Part shown: positions 1-10,832 of the stretch, piece after piece
Layout: each line of letters begins with the position of its first letter
Numbering within the stretch: the stretch's first letter is position 1
DNA from: Undaria pinnatifida
Taxonomy: Eukaryota; Sar; Phaeophyceae; Laminariales; Alariaceae
DNA length: 64,000 nt
Direction of reading: 5' to 3'
Assembly: GCA_012845835.1 (NCBI GenBank)
Contig: JABAKD010000016.1
Location: 15,641,625-15,705,624, forward strand
Notes under the pieces: model-generated
What the model saw: only the letters and a program-made list of their open reading frames with translations
Database searches by the model: none
Told to the model about the DNA's origin: nothing
Position numbers and translations under genes: made by a program

Positions 1-124
1 CTACGCCGCCCGTTACCACGATGTACTTCATTGGCTCGAGAGGATCACGGCCATCCGAGGTCGCGCTTGCAGCAGGCGCAGCTGGAGGGTGGGGAGCAGT
101 ACCGTTGGCCTGTGCGTGCGCCAT
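1..124 (-). CDS. CTP synthase, N-terminal part of first coding exon (partial)
   Basis: CTP synthase makes CTP from UTP, ATP and glutamine, the last step of de novo pyrimidine nucleotide synthesis, in the cytosol. Read on the minus strand from an ATG at 124-122 there are 41 open codons to the window edge. After an Ala/Pro-rich leader of about 31 residues comes MKYIVVTGGV, the near-invariant start of the CTP synthase synthetase domain, where it leads into the ATP-binding loop. The ATG has a good eukaryotic context (gcc before it, G after). The leader is longer than in bacterial enzymes, which begin at the MKYI methionine; such extensions occur in eukaryotes and could be a targeting or spacer segment. 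The rest of the gene, including the glutaminase domain, lies outside the window. The gene is head to head with the oxidoreductase gene starting at 606. Family assignment rests on a ten-residue signature, so it is strong but short. Confidence 0.82.
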   Translation of the reverse strand, partial: MAHAQANGTAPHPPAAPAASATSDGRDPLEPMKYIVVTGGV

Positions 125-605
125 GGCTCGAGGATTCAGGAGCGTTCGTCCCCCTCCCCTTCGATATCTCTATTTTCTCTCTATTTCTCTCCCGGGTTTA
201 CTAGCTCTCTCCCTCGATCACAAGTAGGTATCGGTCTTGGGACGAAGCAAGCCACGCCGCTCTCCGACAGAACTCAAATTTTAAAAATAGCAAAGTTTTT
301 TTCCCGGCTGTCCATTCATCATCCCACCACTAAAAAAAAAGAGAATTTGTCCCCCACTCCCTTTGTTCCGCAAAACGATCCGCTTTTTTCTGGAACTCCA
401 TAATTCAGATTTTTGAGAAGAGCGGGGCGAATCAGGGCGGCCTAACCGCAAACCTCCCGTTCCGACAAACACCAGCCCATACACTCGCTCGACCCACGAG
501 GGCCTCCTGCCGCACACTCCATCACAACCATCTATGCTCCCAGGACTACTCTATCATTCGTACAGCAGCTCCATAAGTACCTGGTCAGCACAACACTCCA
601 TTGCA
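125..605. promoter_or_regulatory. Divergent intergenic region between two start codons
   Basis: These 481 bp separate the minus-strand CTP synthase start (124) from the plus-strand oxidoreductase start (606). They must hold both 5' leaders and probably both promoters. I see a pyrimidine-rich stretch at about 145-215 and A or T runs at about 285-345, but no clear TATA box. Some leader introns could lie here. The bidirectional-promoter reading is inference from the arrangement. Confidence 0.55.
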
Positions 606-3600
606 ATGGCGATGCCCAAGTTCAACGTCAAGGTATGAGTTCGACTCGCTGTCTGATGTTCATGCTGGGATGCCATGCAGGTGAATTGCCGCAGATTGCC
701 ACATGGCATCCCACACCGCAAAAGTCGTGAACCGTGGTGCTTTCCCAAGACCATGCTATGCTGTACTCATATCCGCGACCTGATGTGGTTTACGCCTGCT
801 GGCGAGTTCATCTAATGTGAACCCGACACTCGTACTCGGTGTAGTTGTGCTGAATGTCATGGTCGATGCCACGCACAGCACGTGCACCCCCCATGCCCGT
901 ACCTGTATTTTGCCGCATCGTATCGTAACAAGCGCGAGCACCTACGTCGAGCTTGCCCAAAACCCTGCAGTACTGCTGTGCAACCCTGCTATGCTGTAGC
1001 CTCGACCTGATATTCTTCCCCCGTGGGCTGACTGGCTTCACTCGTGCTAGATGCAAACAATGTATATTGCCATGTCGTAGATTTCGGGGAAATGATAATT
1101 GAGCTGAATAATGTGACAACACCGTTCGGAAGGAAGCCGTAATTACACAAGTTAGTAGTAAGTATCCGCGTGGCGCCTTCCCAAGACCCGAATAATACGC
1201 GCGGCCTGATGTTCGCGGCCTGATGTTCCCCTCCCAGTTTCGCTGATCCCTTTCACCCGAATACTTGTGCTCTTAGTCGTAGTCGCAGTCGCAGTCTTAG
1301 TCGTATGCTCGTCGTACTCGCACTATTAGTACGCCGGAATGGCATGCGCACATGTAGCAGGTTGTAGTAGTGGTTGTTGTTGCAGGTACATCGTATATCA
1401 GGTGGGCACGAGTGAAGAATCCGCGTCGCGAGAAGTACCCGCACGGAACCTTCCCAAAGGGTCCTGCTATGCTGGCCACCTGCATCCTTGACGAGGGTAT
1501 AAACACCCCGTAATACTTGCCACCGAAGCATCACACGCAGCTTGCAAAGCTGAGTTTTGATCAAAGAAACTTTTCGGTCGGTCTCACAGCTGTAGGATAT
1601 TTTTTCATTTTTTTAAATCGTACTGGTAGGCTGTAGCCACCACCTGATGTTTCCCCGGCGTTGGCTAATACGTCCTACCCAAACCCCGCGCACTCCGTCT
1701 CTCCAGGTTATCAGCGACAATGTGTGCCCCTGGTGCTACGTCGGAAAGAGGAATCTCGAAAGCGCCATGAAGCAGTTCACCTCAAACCTGCCCACGGAGG
1801 ACGACTCGCAGGCTCCTGTGTTCGACGTTAGGTGGAAGCCCTTCTTCCTCAACGTCAAGTCACCGGAGACATCGGAGGAGCCGATCAAGGTGCGCCCCGG
1901 GTTGTATAGCTAGATAAGTAGTTGTTGAGGAGAGGTCGTGGAAACGTTATTCGTTGACAGGCCACGTTTCATGCGTGGTTTCTCGAGATTTTTTTTTTTG
2001 TCGTACAAGTCCGCCGTTGGGGCTTCCTGCAGCATTGCTGCAGTGGTACTTGGTAGTAATATATACAGTTAGACTATAATATGTACTCTCCACGAATCTT
2101 TCAAAATCTTTCGTGTCCCCAGTAGTATCATACTGGTCCGCAACAAGCAGCGAACGGCAGCAAACGGCTATTGAAAGCAGCAAAGCTTACCGGTAGCACC
2201 CCCACCCGGACCTGAGCCTTCCGAAGTGCCCATGGGGCCCATGGGTATATGCTGCACGAGTATATCGCGTGATCGTAGTCAACAGTACTCTGGATTAGCC
2301 GCCGCCGGGGCCCACCAAGAGCACCCCGGTCCCACACAGGCCTAAATCGAGTTGTTCACAGCAAAGCGAGAGCCACTGTTAGGCCCAGGTGCATACATTA
2401 CGCAAACAGAATAAGTGTGGTTTCGCCACCCGTCCAGTCCAGCATTGTCACGCAAAAGCACGAGCAGGGTCGCGCAACTCTTTGCACGGTGGCTAGGACG
2501 CTACACCTGCCATCATGCCATCCAGCAGCCCGCGTTTCCTCGTGTGACAAATGCCGCAATCGTCACTTTCATTCGGCAGTTTTTCTCGCTCAAGCCTCAA
2601 AGGGGTTAATATACACAATAGCAGCAAATCATTTTGTCGGAAAAGTGATAACACCCGGCGTTGCAAGTTGTAGTCGTAGCACCGTTGCCCGCCCGTCAGT
2701 AGCAAATCGACTCGTACTTTCCTCATTACAGCCAGTGGAGAACCCTCTATAGTGCTGGTTGCCCGCTATAGTGCCTTGAAATCGCTTGGCACAGAGAGGC
2801 AGGCGCCTTTACCGGCTGTCCCACAAGTCGTACCAGATAAAATACCAAATATATTTCAGAGGTTTTTGAGCTGTTTTTTGTGTTGTGTTTTTTTTTGTCA
2901 AATCGCGAGAGGGCGTCGACCCACCCTAATCCTAACCCTAACCCTAACCCAGGCCAGGGCTCCGACCCGAGCGCGGCTTCGCCGAGCGTTTTGGAAAAAC
3001 TGGTAAAATATGTGCGCACCACCTCACGCATCCGAAATGTATTTGGTACTTTATCTGGTATGATTTGTGGGGTGAGAACATCGCGAAGGCTACTGGGCAC
3101 AGATGGGAACAGCCGGTACTGTCTGTATGTGGAGTAGGGCCGGTCGCCGCGATAGTGCCGGTATTTGCCTCTATAGTGCACATATCGGCACTATAGAGGG
3201 ACCATTACTGCCGTGTACTGCAAGCTGCATGATACTTGTAGCCATTTCAAAACTACAGAAACGATCCGAGTCTAAGCTCAAGTAGTTGTCCTCAAAATCG
3301 AGGGTGCAGTTCTGAACGTGCAGCAGGACGAAACGCTCGTATTTTTATACGAAGGGTGTGGCCGATTGTTGTGCTTCGCTCTGGACAATAAAGGGGTTGT
3401 AAAAGCGCTCGGTCGGAGTACCACGCAGCTTGCAAAGATGAGCATCGACCGTGAATGATCGAACTCGCAGTTGACATGTTGGTAACTGTTTAACTTGTAA
3501 AATGTGAGGATTGACTTGTGGCGCCACCACATACGAAGGAGACACGGGGTGGTTACTACGACAGCAGTAGTAGCAGTACTCGTACCGAAAGCATTTCCAG

Positions 3601-6346
3601 GTATTACGTCGTTCGTCGCAATCCATCCACGAGAGTAGAGTACGATACGTACAACAACTCGTCAGCTAACGAAAGCATTGGATGGTGTGATACATACCAG
3701 TACTTCCGACGTGTACGGCAATCATGTCTCGTCCCAGCCACCGACCGCCGTACGACAGAAAATTGACCGCTGGCGGTAAACATCGCGAGGCGGACATGAA
3801 AGACGAGAGGTTTGTAAACTGGCTCCTTTTTTTTTGTTTTTTGTTTTGGTAACCCGCTCCCCTGCATTTGTTATTATTTTTTGTTACCAGCGAATCGGGT
3901 TTCTATATTGCGATTGGCGCCCAAAAATAGGGACTCCTTTCTGTCCTCGGATGGCCGAAACCCCCGTAGGTTCCGCCGGACCACCTGGGGTCTCCTTGAA
4001 GAAACAATGAATAATTTTTTATTTCTTTTTATAACAGAAACAGCCGCACTGCAGCATATACCAGGGGGGTTGGGTTGGGCTGGGTTGGGTTGATAATTGT
4101 TGTGTCCACCAGCGCGAGCTTCAGCGAGAGCTGCGTTATCTTTTAAACTGCACCCCTTTTTTACTTCTCTTTTTCCGATCTGAGTGCGGGGTGAAACCAC
4201 TGCTGCTTAATACTCTTAATTGCTTCCTTCACAAGTCGTCCTGAAGAAATTCGTGAGTCGGAACTTCCGCCACTTGACCTTCGCCTCCTCTTTTTTTCCT
4301 CTGCTTCTCCTACCCCCCGCTCTCCGCTATTTATAGGAATACCTGGAGAAGAAGTATGGTCAGGGCGCGGGTTCCAGAATGGCGTCTGCGCTAGAGAGGG
4401 CGGGAAAGACTACCGGCATTAAGTTCAACAACGACAGGCGGGTCCACAACACCATCCGCTCGCACCGCTTGGTCCGCCTCGCCGATGAGCAGAACAAAGG
4501 CGGGGAGATGATCGAGCAGCTGTTCCACGGGTACTTCGAGGAGGGGAAGAACATCGCAGACTCGGACGTGCTTCTGGAAATCGCGCAAAAGGTACGGTTG
4601 TTGTTGTCGTCGTCTTGTTTGTTGTTATTTTTGTTGTTGGTTTTGTTGTTGGTGGTGATGGTGGTGTTGGTGCCTGTGTTGGTGTTTTTCGCTTTTTGGT
4701 TTAAAGGGGGGGGGGGCGTTTGAAACCCGGTTTTGCCCTTTTTTGCTGAAAATAGCGCCCCGGGGCGTATGTCATGAAGGGGGCGTGTACACTATTATAT
4801 AAAATTATTCTATAAACGTCAGCTGTGAGTCAGACAAATTTAGGGTCGATGCTCATGTTTGCAAGCTGCGTACTACACCGGGTCGTCCGCTTTTAGTAAG
4901 TTTCATGAGTCAGAACCTAAATGTAGGATGGCCAGACGTTGTATTACAATACTTATCATGCATGACTTAGTGCTAGAAAGCAGCAGTAGGGTACCAGCCT
5001 GCTATAGGCTATTTGGCGAAGTTTATTATGTCGGAGTCCCTATCGTAGGAAGATACCCGGCACGCCTTGTGCGGTCTTCTAGGGGGTCGTACTTCCAAGG
5101 TGGAAGTTGCCGCGTATTTTGCAAGCCACAAAGCGATGCAAACATGCCTCCACGATAATTCCAAGTAGGTTATCCTCGCAAACGTGAGTGGGGTTATAAA
5201 AGGGTCGAACATGCATTCACATGACGGTAGCAGATACGCCAAGAGTCTTGTCTGTCTATGGTCAGTGGCGACAGCTCCTGCAGTTTTTTTGTGGAATTTA
5301 TATCACACTGCTGTTTGGCGCCTGTTATGGAGAGCCCAAAACAGAGACTTTCCAGAAGCCTTTTTTTCAGGGCTTTCCCCGGGATTTTTTCCGCGGTATT
5401 GTACGGGATTCGGGATTATCGCGTGGTCTCGTGCAAAATGCGAAATCCCGTGTCCCGTGTCCCGTGAACAATGGGAAATCCCGTATCCCGTATCCCGTAG
5501 TCCCGTGAAAAAAGCGAAATCCCGTTTCAGCACAAACAAATCCCGCGATAATGTTGAAATCCCTCAGTCCGTGAATAGAAGAACGAGGAAATTCGACTTT
5601 TGTCGAGCTCGTCCTCCCGCGCGGAGGGACAGACTAATGCGATATACACGGGAGTACCAAATCACCGGTTCAATTACCTCAGATCACGAGTATTTTTTTT
5701 TCTTCTCATTTTTGTTTTCGAAACCATTTATACCCAATCCTGGTGCGAATCCCCCTCGCCGCCCAGTGCAACGCCGCGAAATACCAAATGAACCCTTTTG
5801 TTTCGTGTTCACGAAAACAAACGTTCAGTCCCGTGGTGCCGGACCCCGTACAAAATACCGTTGAAGTCCGGCCGCAGCTTGGTCCCGCGGGGTTTGGTCC
5901 CGTGGGGTTTGGTCCCGAGGTCAAGAACCGGTCCCGGGAAAGGTCCTGCTTTTTTCCACACTTTGTGTATTTTGTTCGACCAAGACAAGTGTCTTAATTG
6001 TCGAAAACGGCGCTGCCTGTGATTTCTTGTTGGTTTACTTGCGCTGATGTGTGTCGCTTTTTCGTAGCCTGTAACGAACCTTTCCCAAAACCTGTCTCCC
6101 CACACTTTTTTTTTTTTTTTTTTCTAACAAAACCGCCAGGCTGGAGTGGAGTGCACGAAGGAGTACCTGCAAGGCAAGGAGGGCCAGCAGGAGGTCCTCA
6201 ACGAGTACCAGCAAGGGGTACAGATCCAGGGCATCTCGGGTGTGCCATACTTCGTTATTTCGCGCGAGGGGAGCAAGGCGACCGTTCCGCTTTCGGGCGC
6301 TCAGCCGCCCGAGGCGTTCGTGGAGGCCTTCCAGGCGTTGTTGTAA
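606..6346 (+). CDS. FrnE/DsbA-like thioredoxin-fold oxidoreductase, four exons, complete
   Basis: Exons are 606-632, 1707-1889, 4337-4591 and 6140-6346 (stop TAA at 6344-6346), giving 223 residues. All three introns (1074, 2447 and 1548 bp) are phase 0 with GT..AG ends. Exon 1 encodes only nine residues, MAMPKFNVK, but joins in frame to VISDNVCPWCYVGKRNLE. CPWC is the CxxC redox site that opens a DSBA-like thioredoxin domain. Exon 3 carries the helical insertion typical of the FrnE group (RSHRLVRLADEQ, then LFHGYFEEGKNIAD). Exon 4 has the cis-proline loop GVPYFVI and the closing SGAQPPEAFVEAF. Length and order match the FrnE/2-hydroxychromene-2-carboxylate isomerase-like family (about 210-240 residues). 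The protein probably does thiol-disulfide exchange or isomerisation on an unknown substrate. I see no signal peptide, so a cytosolic place is likely. The start could also be the second ATG at 612. Introns 1 to 3 hold R2 fragments, a MITE and short tandem repeats. Confidence 0.9.
1494..1605 (-). repeat. R2 dispersed repeat, terminal fragment (intron 1)
   Basis: It carries the R2 core GCTTGCAAAG followed by TGAGTTTTGATCAAA and a closing TCACAGCTG. The same core recurs on both strands through the window. This copy sits in intron 1 of the oxidoreductase gene. Confidence 0.6.
2743..3200. mobile_element. MITE-like element with TIR CCCTCTATAGTGC (intron 2)
   Basis: A 458-bp segment begins CCCTCTATAGTGC at 2743 and ends with its exact 13-bp inverse at 3188-3200. 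The ATAGTGCC motif recurs inside both ends. No transposase frame is visible, so it is non-autonomous. Its middle holds about five CCCTAA-type units at 2924-2951. No clear target-site duplication is visible. A more degenerate relative lies near 13965-14150. Confidence 0.72.
3405..3492 (-). repeat. R2 terminal fragment (intron 2)
   Basis: Contains ACGCAGCTTGCAAAGATGAG and then ATCGAACTCGCAGTTGACAT, matching the R2 end in inverse orientation to the copy at 4795. Confidence 0.55.
4795..4890 (+). repeat. R2 terminal fragment (intron 3)
   Basis: Contains CGTCAGCTGTGAGT and, about 35 bp on, GTTTGCAAGCTGCGT, the R2 end in plus orientation. It resembles the copy at 9118-9200. Confidence 0.55.
5370..5560 (+). 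repeat. Degenerate ATCCCGT/TCCCGTG short tandem repeat
   Basis: Clusters of ATCCCGT and TCCCGTG units alternate with GAAATCCCG across about 190 bp in intron 3. A related run of GGTCCCG/GGGTTT units lies at 5879-5925. They are low complexity and explain the open frames read through here. Confidence 0.6.
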
Positions 6347-6439
6347 ATCCCAGGGCCTTCCACGGGCCAAAACGCGACCCGCGCATGTGATACGGAGGTT
6401 TCACAGTCCCGCGGGTTGAGTTGGGGCGGGTTAGGAGGT

Positions 6440-6485
6440 GTACGATTTCTCACGGGTCCGGTCGGGTCGGGTCGGGTCGCCCTGA
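6440..6485 (+). repeat. GGGTC pentanucleotide microsatellite
   Basis: Imperfect GGTCC and GGGTC units lie just past the oxidoreductase stop codon. A longer relative is at 46700-46765. Confidence 0.7.
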
Positions 6486-6564
6486 CTCGACCGACCTTCG
6501 ATAAATGACCCGATCCCCGAAAAGTCCTGATCCCTCCGTCGGTTTAAAACCCCTTTAGAACGGA

Positions 6565-6830
6565 ACGACAGCCACGGTTTTTGGGGGACAACCTACTTGG
6601 AGTTAGTTAGGGTTGCCTTTTGCAGTGGTAGAAGCGGTACAGTACCCCCTTTAGGTATGCACCCATATGTTTGGGGACAAAGTAGTTGGATTTTGTGTCG
6701 GAACAAGTCGCGGTGGAGTTCGTGTTGGAAACAAATTGGGGTGGTTCAAGGGTTCATCTTAACCCCTGTAGTATTGTATCCACGTTTTTCCGAGACGAAC
6801 CTGCTTGGAATTTCGTAGTGTTGGTTTGAC
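6565..6830 (+). repeat. Degenerate repeat with GGGGACAA..TACTTGGAGTT motif
   Basis: The motif TTGGGGGACAA plus a nearby TACTTGGAGTT occurs here, with weaker repeats near 6670 and 6735. Relatives are at 10960-10990 and, as a two-unit tandem, at 21170-21297. No gene is seen. Confidence 0.45.
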
Positions 6831-6850
6831 TCTTGTAATAATGAAAAGAA

Positions 6851-6928
6851 GTCAAGACAAACCGTGTTCCGTTTTCACACACATATATATATATATATGA
6901 GTCAAGACAAACCGTGTTCCGTTTTCAC
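6851..6928 (+). repeat. Exact 28-bp direct repeat around an AT microsatellite
   Basis: A 28-bp sequence starting GTCAAGACAAACCGTG is present at 6851-6878 and again unchanged at 6901-6928. A short CA/TA run lies between. Period is 50 bp. Confidence 0.85.
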
Positions 6929-7047
6929 ATTATTGTATTTCGCGTTGCAGTACAGTGTCGTAGAGTACAGCAGCGTGCATGGGGAATCTTGAGGACGCAC
7001 GTTTTGGTTTCACAAGACCTGTAGTCGCCGAACAGAACCCTTGCGCG

Positions 7048-7932
7048 CTAGGGCACGGCTGCAGTAGACCCGGCTGTCGTCGGGAAAATTGTAATATATT
7101 TAATTTTGGGTTCCGGCTTTTTTTTTTCCTGTTGGGATTGGTGGAAATAACGCCGTATTCGCCAGGAGTATGTTGGGGGCTCCCCCGGTAGTGCTTTGTG
7201 GCAGTTAGTTTTTGCTGTGTACGGGATTGACGCTTCTATTGAGCGTTGGCGGAGTGGTGTAATTTGTGCCGTGCTTTGCCGTAGTCTGTTTTTCACCATA
7301 AACCTCCCATTTCTACAATGCCGAGATGAACACGTCGGGTTTTCACCGACCAGGCAAACATGATGAGCATGGGGTGATGGTCTGGTGTTTGGTTGCAGTT
7401 CCGTGGAGCTACGCTGGCTGTTAGGTTGGCGTTTTGAGCCCAGTGTCGCGACTATCAGTGGCCGATGGCGCATCTGCTGTGCACGTGGGTAGTAGTTATG
7501 CTGCGCACAAGAGCGCCCCTTTTCGGTATAGCTTGATGCTGCGGCTATTAAGAAGAATAAAATGCGGGCGAAGATGTTTACCTCAGCTGCAGATGATTTC
7601 TGTCGAGATTTTCGCGTCGATTGCATGGTACACCGCTGATGTGGGCAGTAGACCTGGAGCGATTTTTTCGCGCAAGCGTAGTCTTTCCCTCCTCCTAACC
7701 CGCTGCTGGATTTCCATGTTTCCCGAGGTTCCCACCGTTTATTTATTGTTGTATGCTCCGTACGTAGCATCTCTGCACGTGCACTCAAATAGATATACGC
7801 GTTCCAGTTTATTATGAGCAGAAGAGACGTGCCGCCGCTGCACGTTTGCTCGGATATGTGTACGTTCTCCGTTTTGTGATGAGCAGAAGAGAAGAAATCG
7901 GGCTGTTTTTGCCATATGATGTTTTTGCTCAA
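7048..7932 (-). CDS. Unassigned 294-codon open frame, doubtful
   Basis: This is the longest open frame in the window outside simple repeats. I recognise no domain. The product is rich in Ser, Arg, Gln and His, with no clear membrane segment apart from a short hydrophobic stretch (FARILFFLIAAA). Codon use does not look like that of the three confident genes, and no flanking splice sites pair it with other exons. Chance openness in a repeat-rich region is the simplest reading. It is listed because its length is unusual. Confidence 0.18.
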   Translation of the reverse strand: MSKNIIWQKQPDFFSSAHHKTENVHISEQTCSGGTSLLLIINWNAYIYLSARAEMLRTEHTTINKRWEPRETWKSSSGLGGGKDYACAKKSLQVYCPHQRCTMQSTRKSRQKSSAAEVNIFARILFFLIAAASSYTEKGRSCAQHNYYPRAQQMRHRPLIVATLGSKRQPNSQRSSTELQPNTRPSPHAHHVCLVGENPTCSSRHCRNGRFMVKNRLRQSTAQITPLRQRSIEASIPYTAKTNCHKALPGEPPTYSWRIRRYFHQSQQEKKKPEPKIKYITIFPTTAGSTAAVP

Positions 7933-8199
7933 CGACCTTTAGTGCCTGCGCCTGCGGGCGGACATAGTGATTTGATGGCCGACAAGCTTAGCTGCGCCAT
8001 TTTGACTGCGCATGCTTGGTAGTGGAGTCAAGTACCGTGCAGGCGGGCATGGTGAGTTGGTGGCCGACAATTTTAACTGGGTCATTGACTTGTTGAAGTA
8101 GGTTGCTGGCTGCGGCCGAACCCAAATAAAATACACAATGGGTTCACGATTTATTTCTTTTGAATTACAAATATCAAGGAAAATACAACGTTTTTTTGT

Positions 8200-8372
8200 G
8201 TTCTTAATCCTCCAGCGGATGGGGAAAACTAAAGCTCAAGCTAACCACTTCCATGTGTTGTCATACGCGTCGTGTGTCAGTTTAACTCACTTGCAATATT
8301 CGCAATCCAGCGCTATCTGGCGTGTCCTTCAGTTCCCGCGGTAGCGACAGCGCGAGCTGTCCATATCGGCGG
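8200..8372 (-). repeat. S2 element copy
   Basis: Inverse copy of the S2 family. On the minus strand it runs from GGACAGCTCGCGCTGTC through CCAGATAGCGCTGGATTG to the terminal CCCCATCCGCTGGAGGAT. Similarity to the copies at 45045, 46503, 60225 and 61078 covers the whole length. Confidence 0.75.
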
Positions 8373-10000
8373 TACCCGCTAATCAAACACTACCAAGTTA
8401 TCCTGCGATTGGAGCATCCCTGGTTTGGGTGGTGCGAAGCGATTTACTTCATGATATTGTTCAGAAAACAAGACGTTACTGTTCCCCATGCGACGGGATA
8501 GGCTCCCGTCCTTTCAATGACGACTAGTTCGCCTTTGGCTGTTCGTTATGCATCGATACTTTGGTTATGGAGGCCATGTCTGTTTAGTCCGACTATTTCT
8601 TGCCACGAGCCAATCCATTGCTCGCCGAAAGAGGCATTTGCGGGCGGCGAAGAGAGACGAACGGGAAGACCTTGATCTCGCACAGAGGCGCGCACGGATG
8701 GTATTTGACTTGCGTGTGTACGCATGGTGGGAACGGGGCTAAATAAAGGTCAGCCTCGGGATTTCCGTTGTCCCCCTCCCTCTTCGACCGAGGGATGCAA
8801 ATGATTAATTTGACGAAATTCGGCCCCTCTACAATAGTGGCATTTGGTTGTGGTAGTGGCAGGTGGTCTATGTGAACTCAGGGGCAAGCAGTGAAGACAG
8901 GCGTAGGATTTTTTTGCTGAAGTTATTCTAACGGGCTGGCTCGGCTCCTGAACTGAGAAATACCACCCAACATTGTTGCAGTGCCGTTTGCGTTTTTACG
9001 CTATTAATAACTGTGGTTTGATGTCGTTTGAATGCCGGTTTTGTTAGGGTTAGGGAAATGTTTTATTTCACGGTGTTATTCGTTACGCTATACCCAAGGC
9101 ATGATATATAAACAAAAAAACTTCTAAACACGTCAGCTGTGAGTTTGATAAAGTTAGGGTCGATACTCCTCTTTGCAAGCTGCGCGATAACCCATGAGAT
9201 ATGTCCGTCGGGTTGAGCTTAAATCTGGTGGATTTTTATTTATCAAAAAGGCCCTTTTTTTGGGGGGGGGGGGGGTGAGAAACAAGAGACCCTCAAGTAC
9301 GTGTGGAAGTTCAGAAGCTTCACTTGAGGTGCACCCCGAACGTAGGAAGTGTGTACAAAACGAGAATATGTTCGCTACCTAAAGGAGTCGCAAACGGACC
9401 ACATGGTTCGACGTTTGGTGCTTGTTTATGAAAACCAAGGTGGCTAATGGCTTTTGCTCCGCCATCCAACTACAGTAATGACTATAGTAGCCCCCTCCCA
9501 GTAGGACGTTTGTGTGTCGGAGCAATATGACCGCCTTATTGAGGAAAGCCGCTTTGTGTTCATTCCATGTTTATCAGTGCAAATCACCAGTCGCGCCGAG
9601 TGATGTTGACCGCCTTGTATCGGCATACACCACCTTACTCAGCCCGCCTTATTGGGAGACCCCTACTGCACGTAGCCGTGAAGTATAGAAAAACTCACAA
9701 CCTATCATCGATTTCCCCGAGACAAACACCGCCCGTCGCTTCCCCCTCTCATGCCTACTATCTCTGCCGCTGCGTTGTTTACGGTGTTTTTGGTGTGTGT
9801 CTATTCTCGTAGTTTGTGGCCACAAGAGCTTGTATCGCCCTAGGATGAAGAGTTGGCACGGGAGCTGGGCGTGGTGGACGCCGATGGGGTAGAAAAGGTA
9901 CTGCGTGTTCAAGTGAGTACACGCAGGGACGGAAAATGGATTGGGTGAGAGTGGTGGTGTTCGGTGCATTACCATTTTTTTCCCCCGTAAAGAACGAGTT
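8373..10000. other. No gene recognised
   Basis: The stretch holds an R2 end fragment at 9118-9200, a run of about fifteen G at 9260-9275 and a TTAGGGTTAGGG motif near 9045. A 64-codon frame at 8548-8742 has an Arg/Glu-rich end but no recognisable domain or partner exons. Confidence 0.5.
9118..9200 (+). repeat. R2 terminal fragment
   Basis: Contains ACGTCAGCTGTGAGTTTGA and then CTCTTTGCAAGCTGCG, the R2 end in plus orientation. Confidence 0.6.
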
Positions 10001-10539
10001 ACAGGTACTGCATGCACTTCGTATTGTCGGAAGGAAAATTAATGAAATAAATAGTACTTCGAAGTACTAAAAATGGGTCGAAGGAACTGCCTAATGTGAA
10101 GAAGAACACACACACCAGCCCGGCCGGCCGGCGGATTTTTCCCCGTCTACTCTCACCGACGCGATATTGCCTTCGAAGTGTTCGCCTGTCCATGCTCCCA
10201 CCAGTTTCAGCTAAAACTATACTTGCAGTCTTTTCTGTTCGACGGCTAACGTCCTCCACCCCCTCTTGAACCTACGTAATATCCGTCATCGCGAGCATCG
10301 AATACCGACTGAAAAACCTACAGTAGAGCGGGAAGTTCTTGTAATACCACCGGTACCAGCCCAGATGGTAGGTTGTTATCCGGCTGCTCCTGCCGACGCG
10401 ATGTTGGGTTCAAAGTCTTTGCCTATCCGTCCTCTCACTAGTTTCAAGCTCCTCGGTGTCGAACCTGAAGATGGCATGTGGTTTTTCTGCGTTGACCATT
10501 CCACACAAAGAGACGGGGCTCGGCAAATACATTGCAACA

Positions 10540-10832
10540 GATAAATGGGGCGAAACCTGGACAAGTGTGGTGCAATCCGAGTCAGTGAGCTTCAACCTGG
10601 GGAAAATGCGGTGAAATCTGAGACAAATGCGACGCAACCTGACGCTGACATTAACGCGGTGCAACCTGTGAACCAAATGTGGTGCAACCTCAGACAAACG
10701 AGGTTCAACCTGAGACAAATGCAGCGCAAAAAGACAAATGAATGCAACCTGAACCACACGCGGTGCAACATGTGCCAAATGCGGTGCAGCTTGATACAAA
10801 AGCGGCGCAACCTGAGCCAATGAGGTTCAACA
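10540..10832 (+). repeat. Degenerate minisatellite of about 21 bp
   Basis: Variants of GCAACCTGAGACAAATGCGG repeat roughly every 21 bp (7 codons) over 290 bp. Because the period is a multiple of three, open frames exist on both strands (for example 10545-10823). They encode repeated Cys-Asn-Leu-Arg-Gln-Met-Arg-like units and are probably not genes. The flanks at about 10240-10330 and 11150-11230 are degenerate copies of one another (shared CGAATACC and ACCTACAG). Confidence 0.75.

Noticed and set aside
1647-1913. Oxidoreductase starting at the ATG at 1647
   Set aside because: Residues before VISDN in that frame come from the intron (poly-pyrimidine and AG just before 1707). The nine-codon exon at 606 gives a better family fit.
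3518-3766. Ser-rich plus frame in oxidoreductase intron 2 as an extra exon
   Set aside because: It would break the in-phase joining of exons 2 and 3 and contains short GTAGTAGCAG-type repeats. No family match.
10545-10823. Cys/Asn/Arg-rich small protein
   Set aside because: It is encoded by a 21-bp minisatellite, and the opposite strand is equally open.
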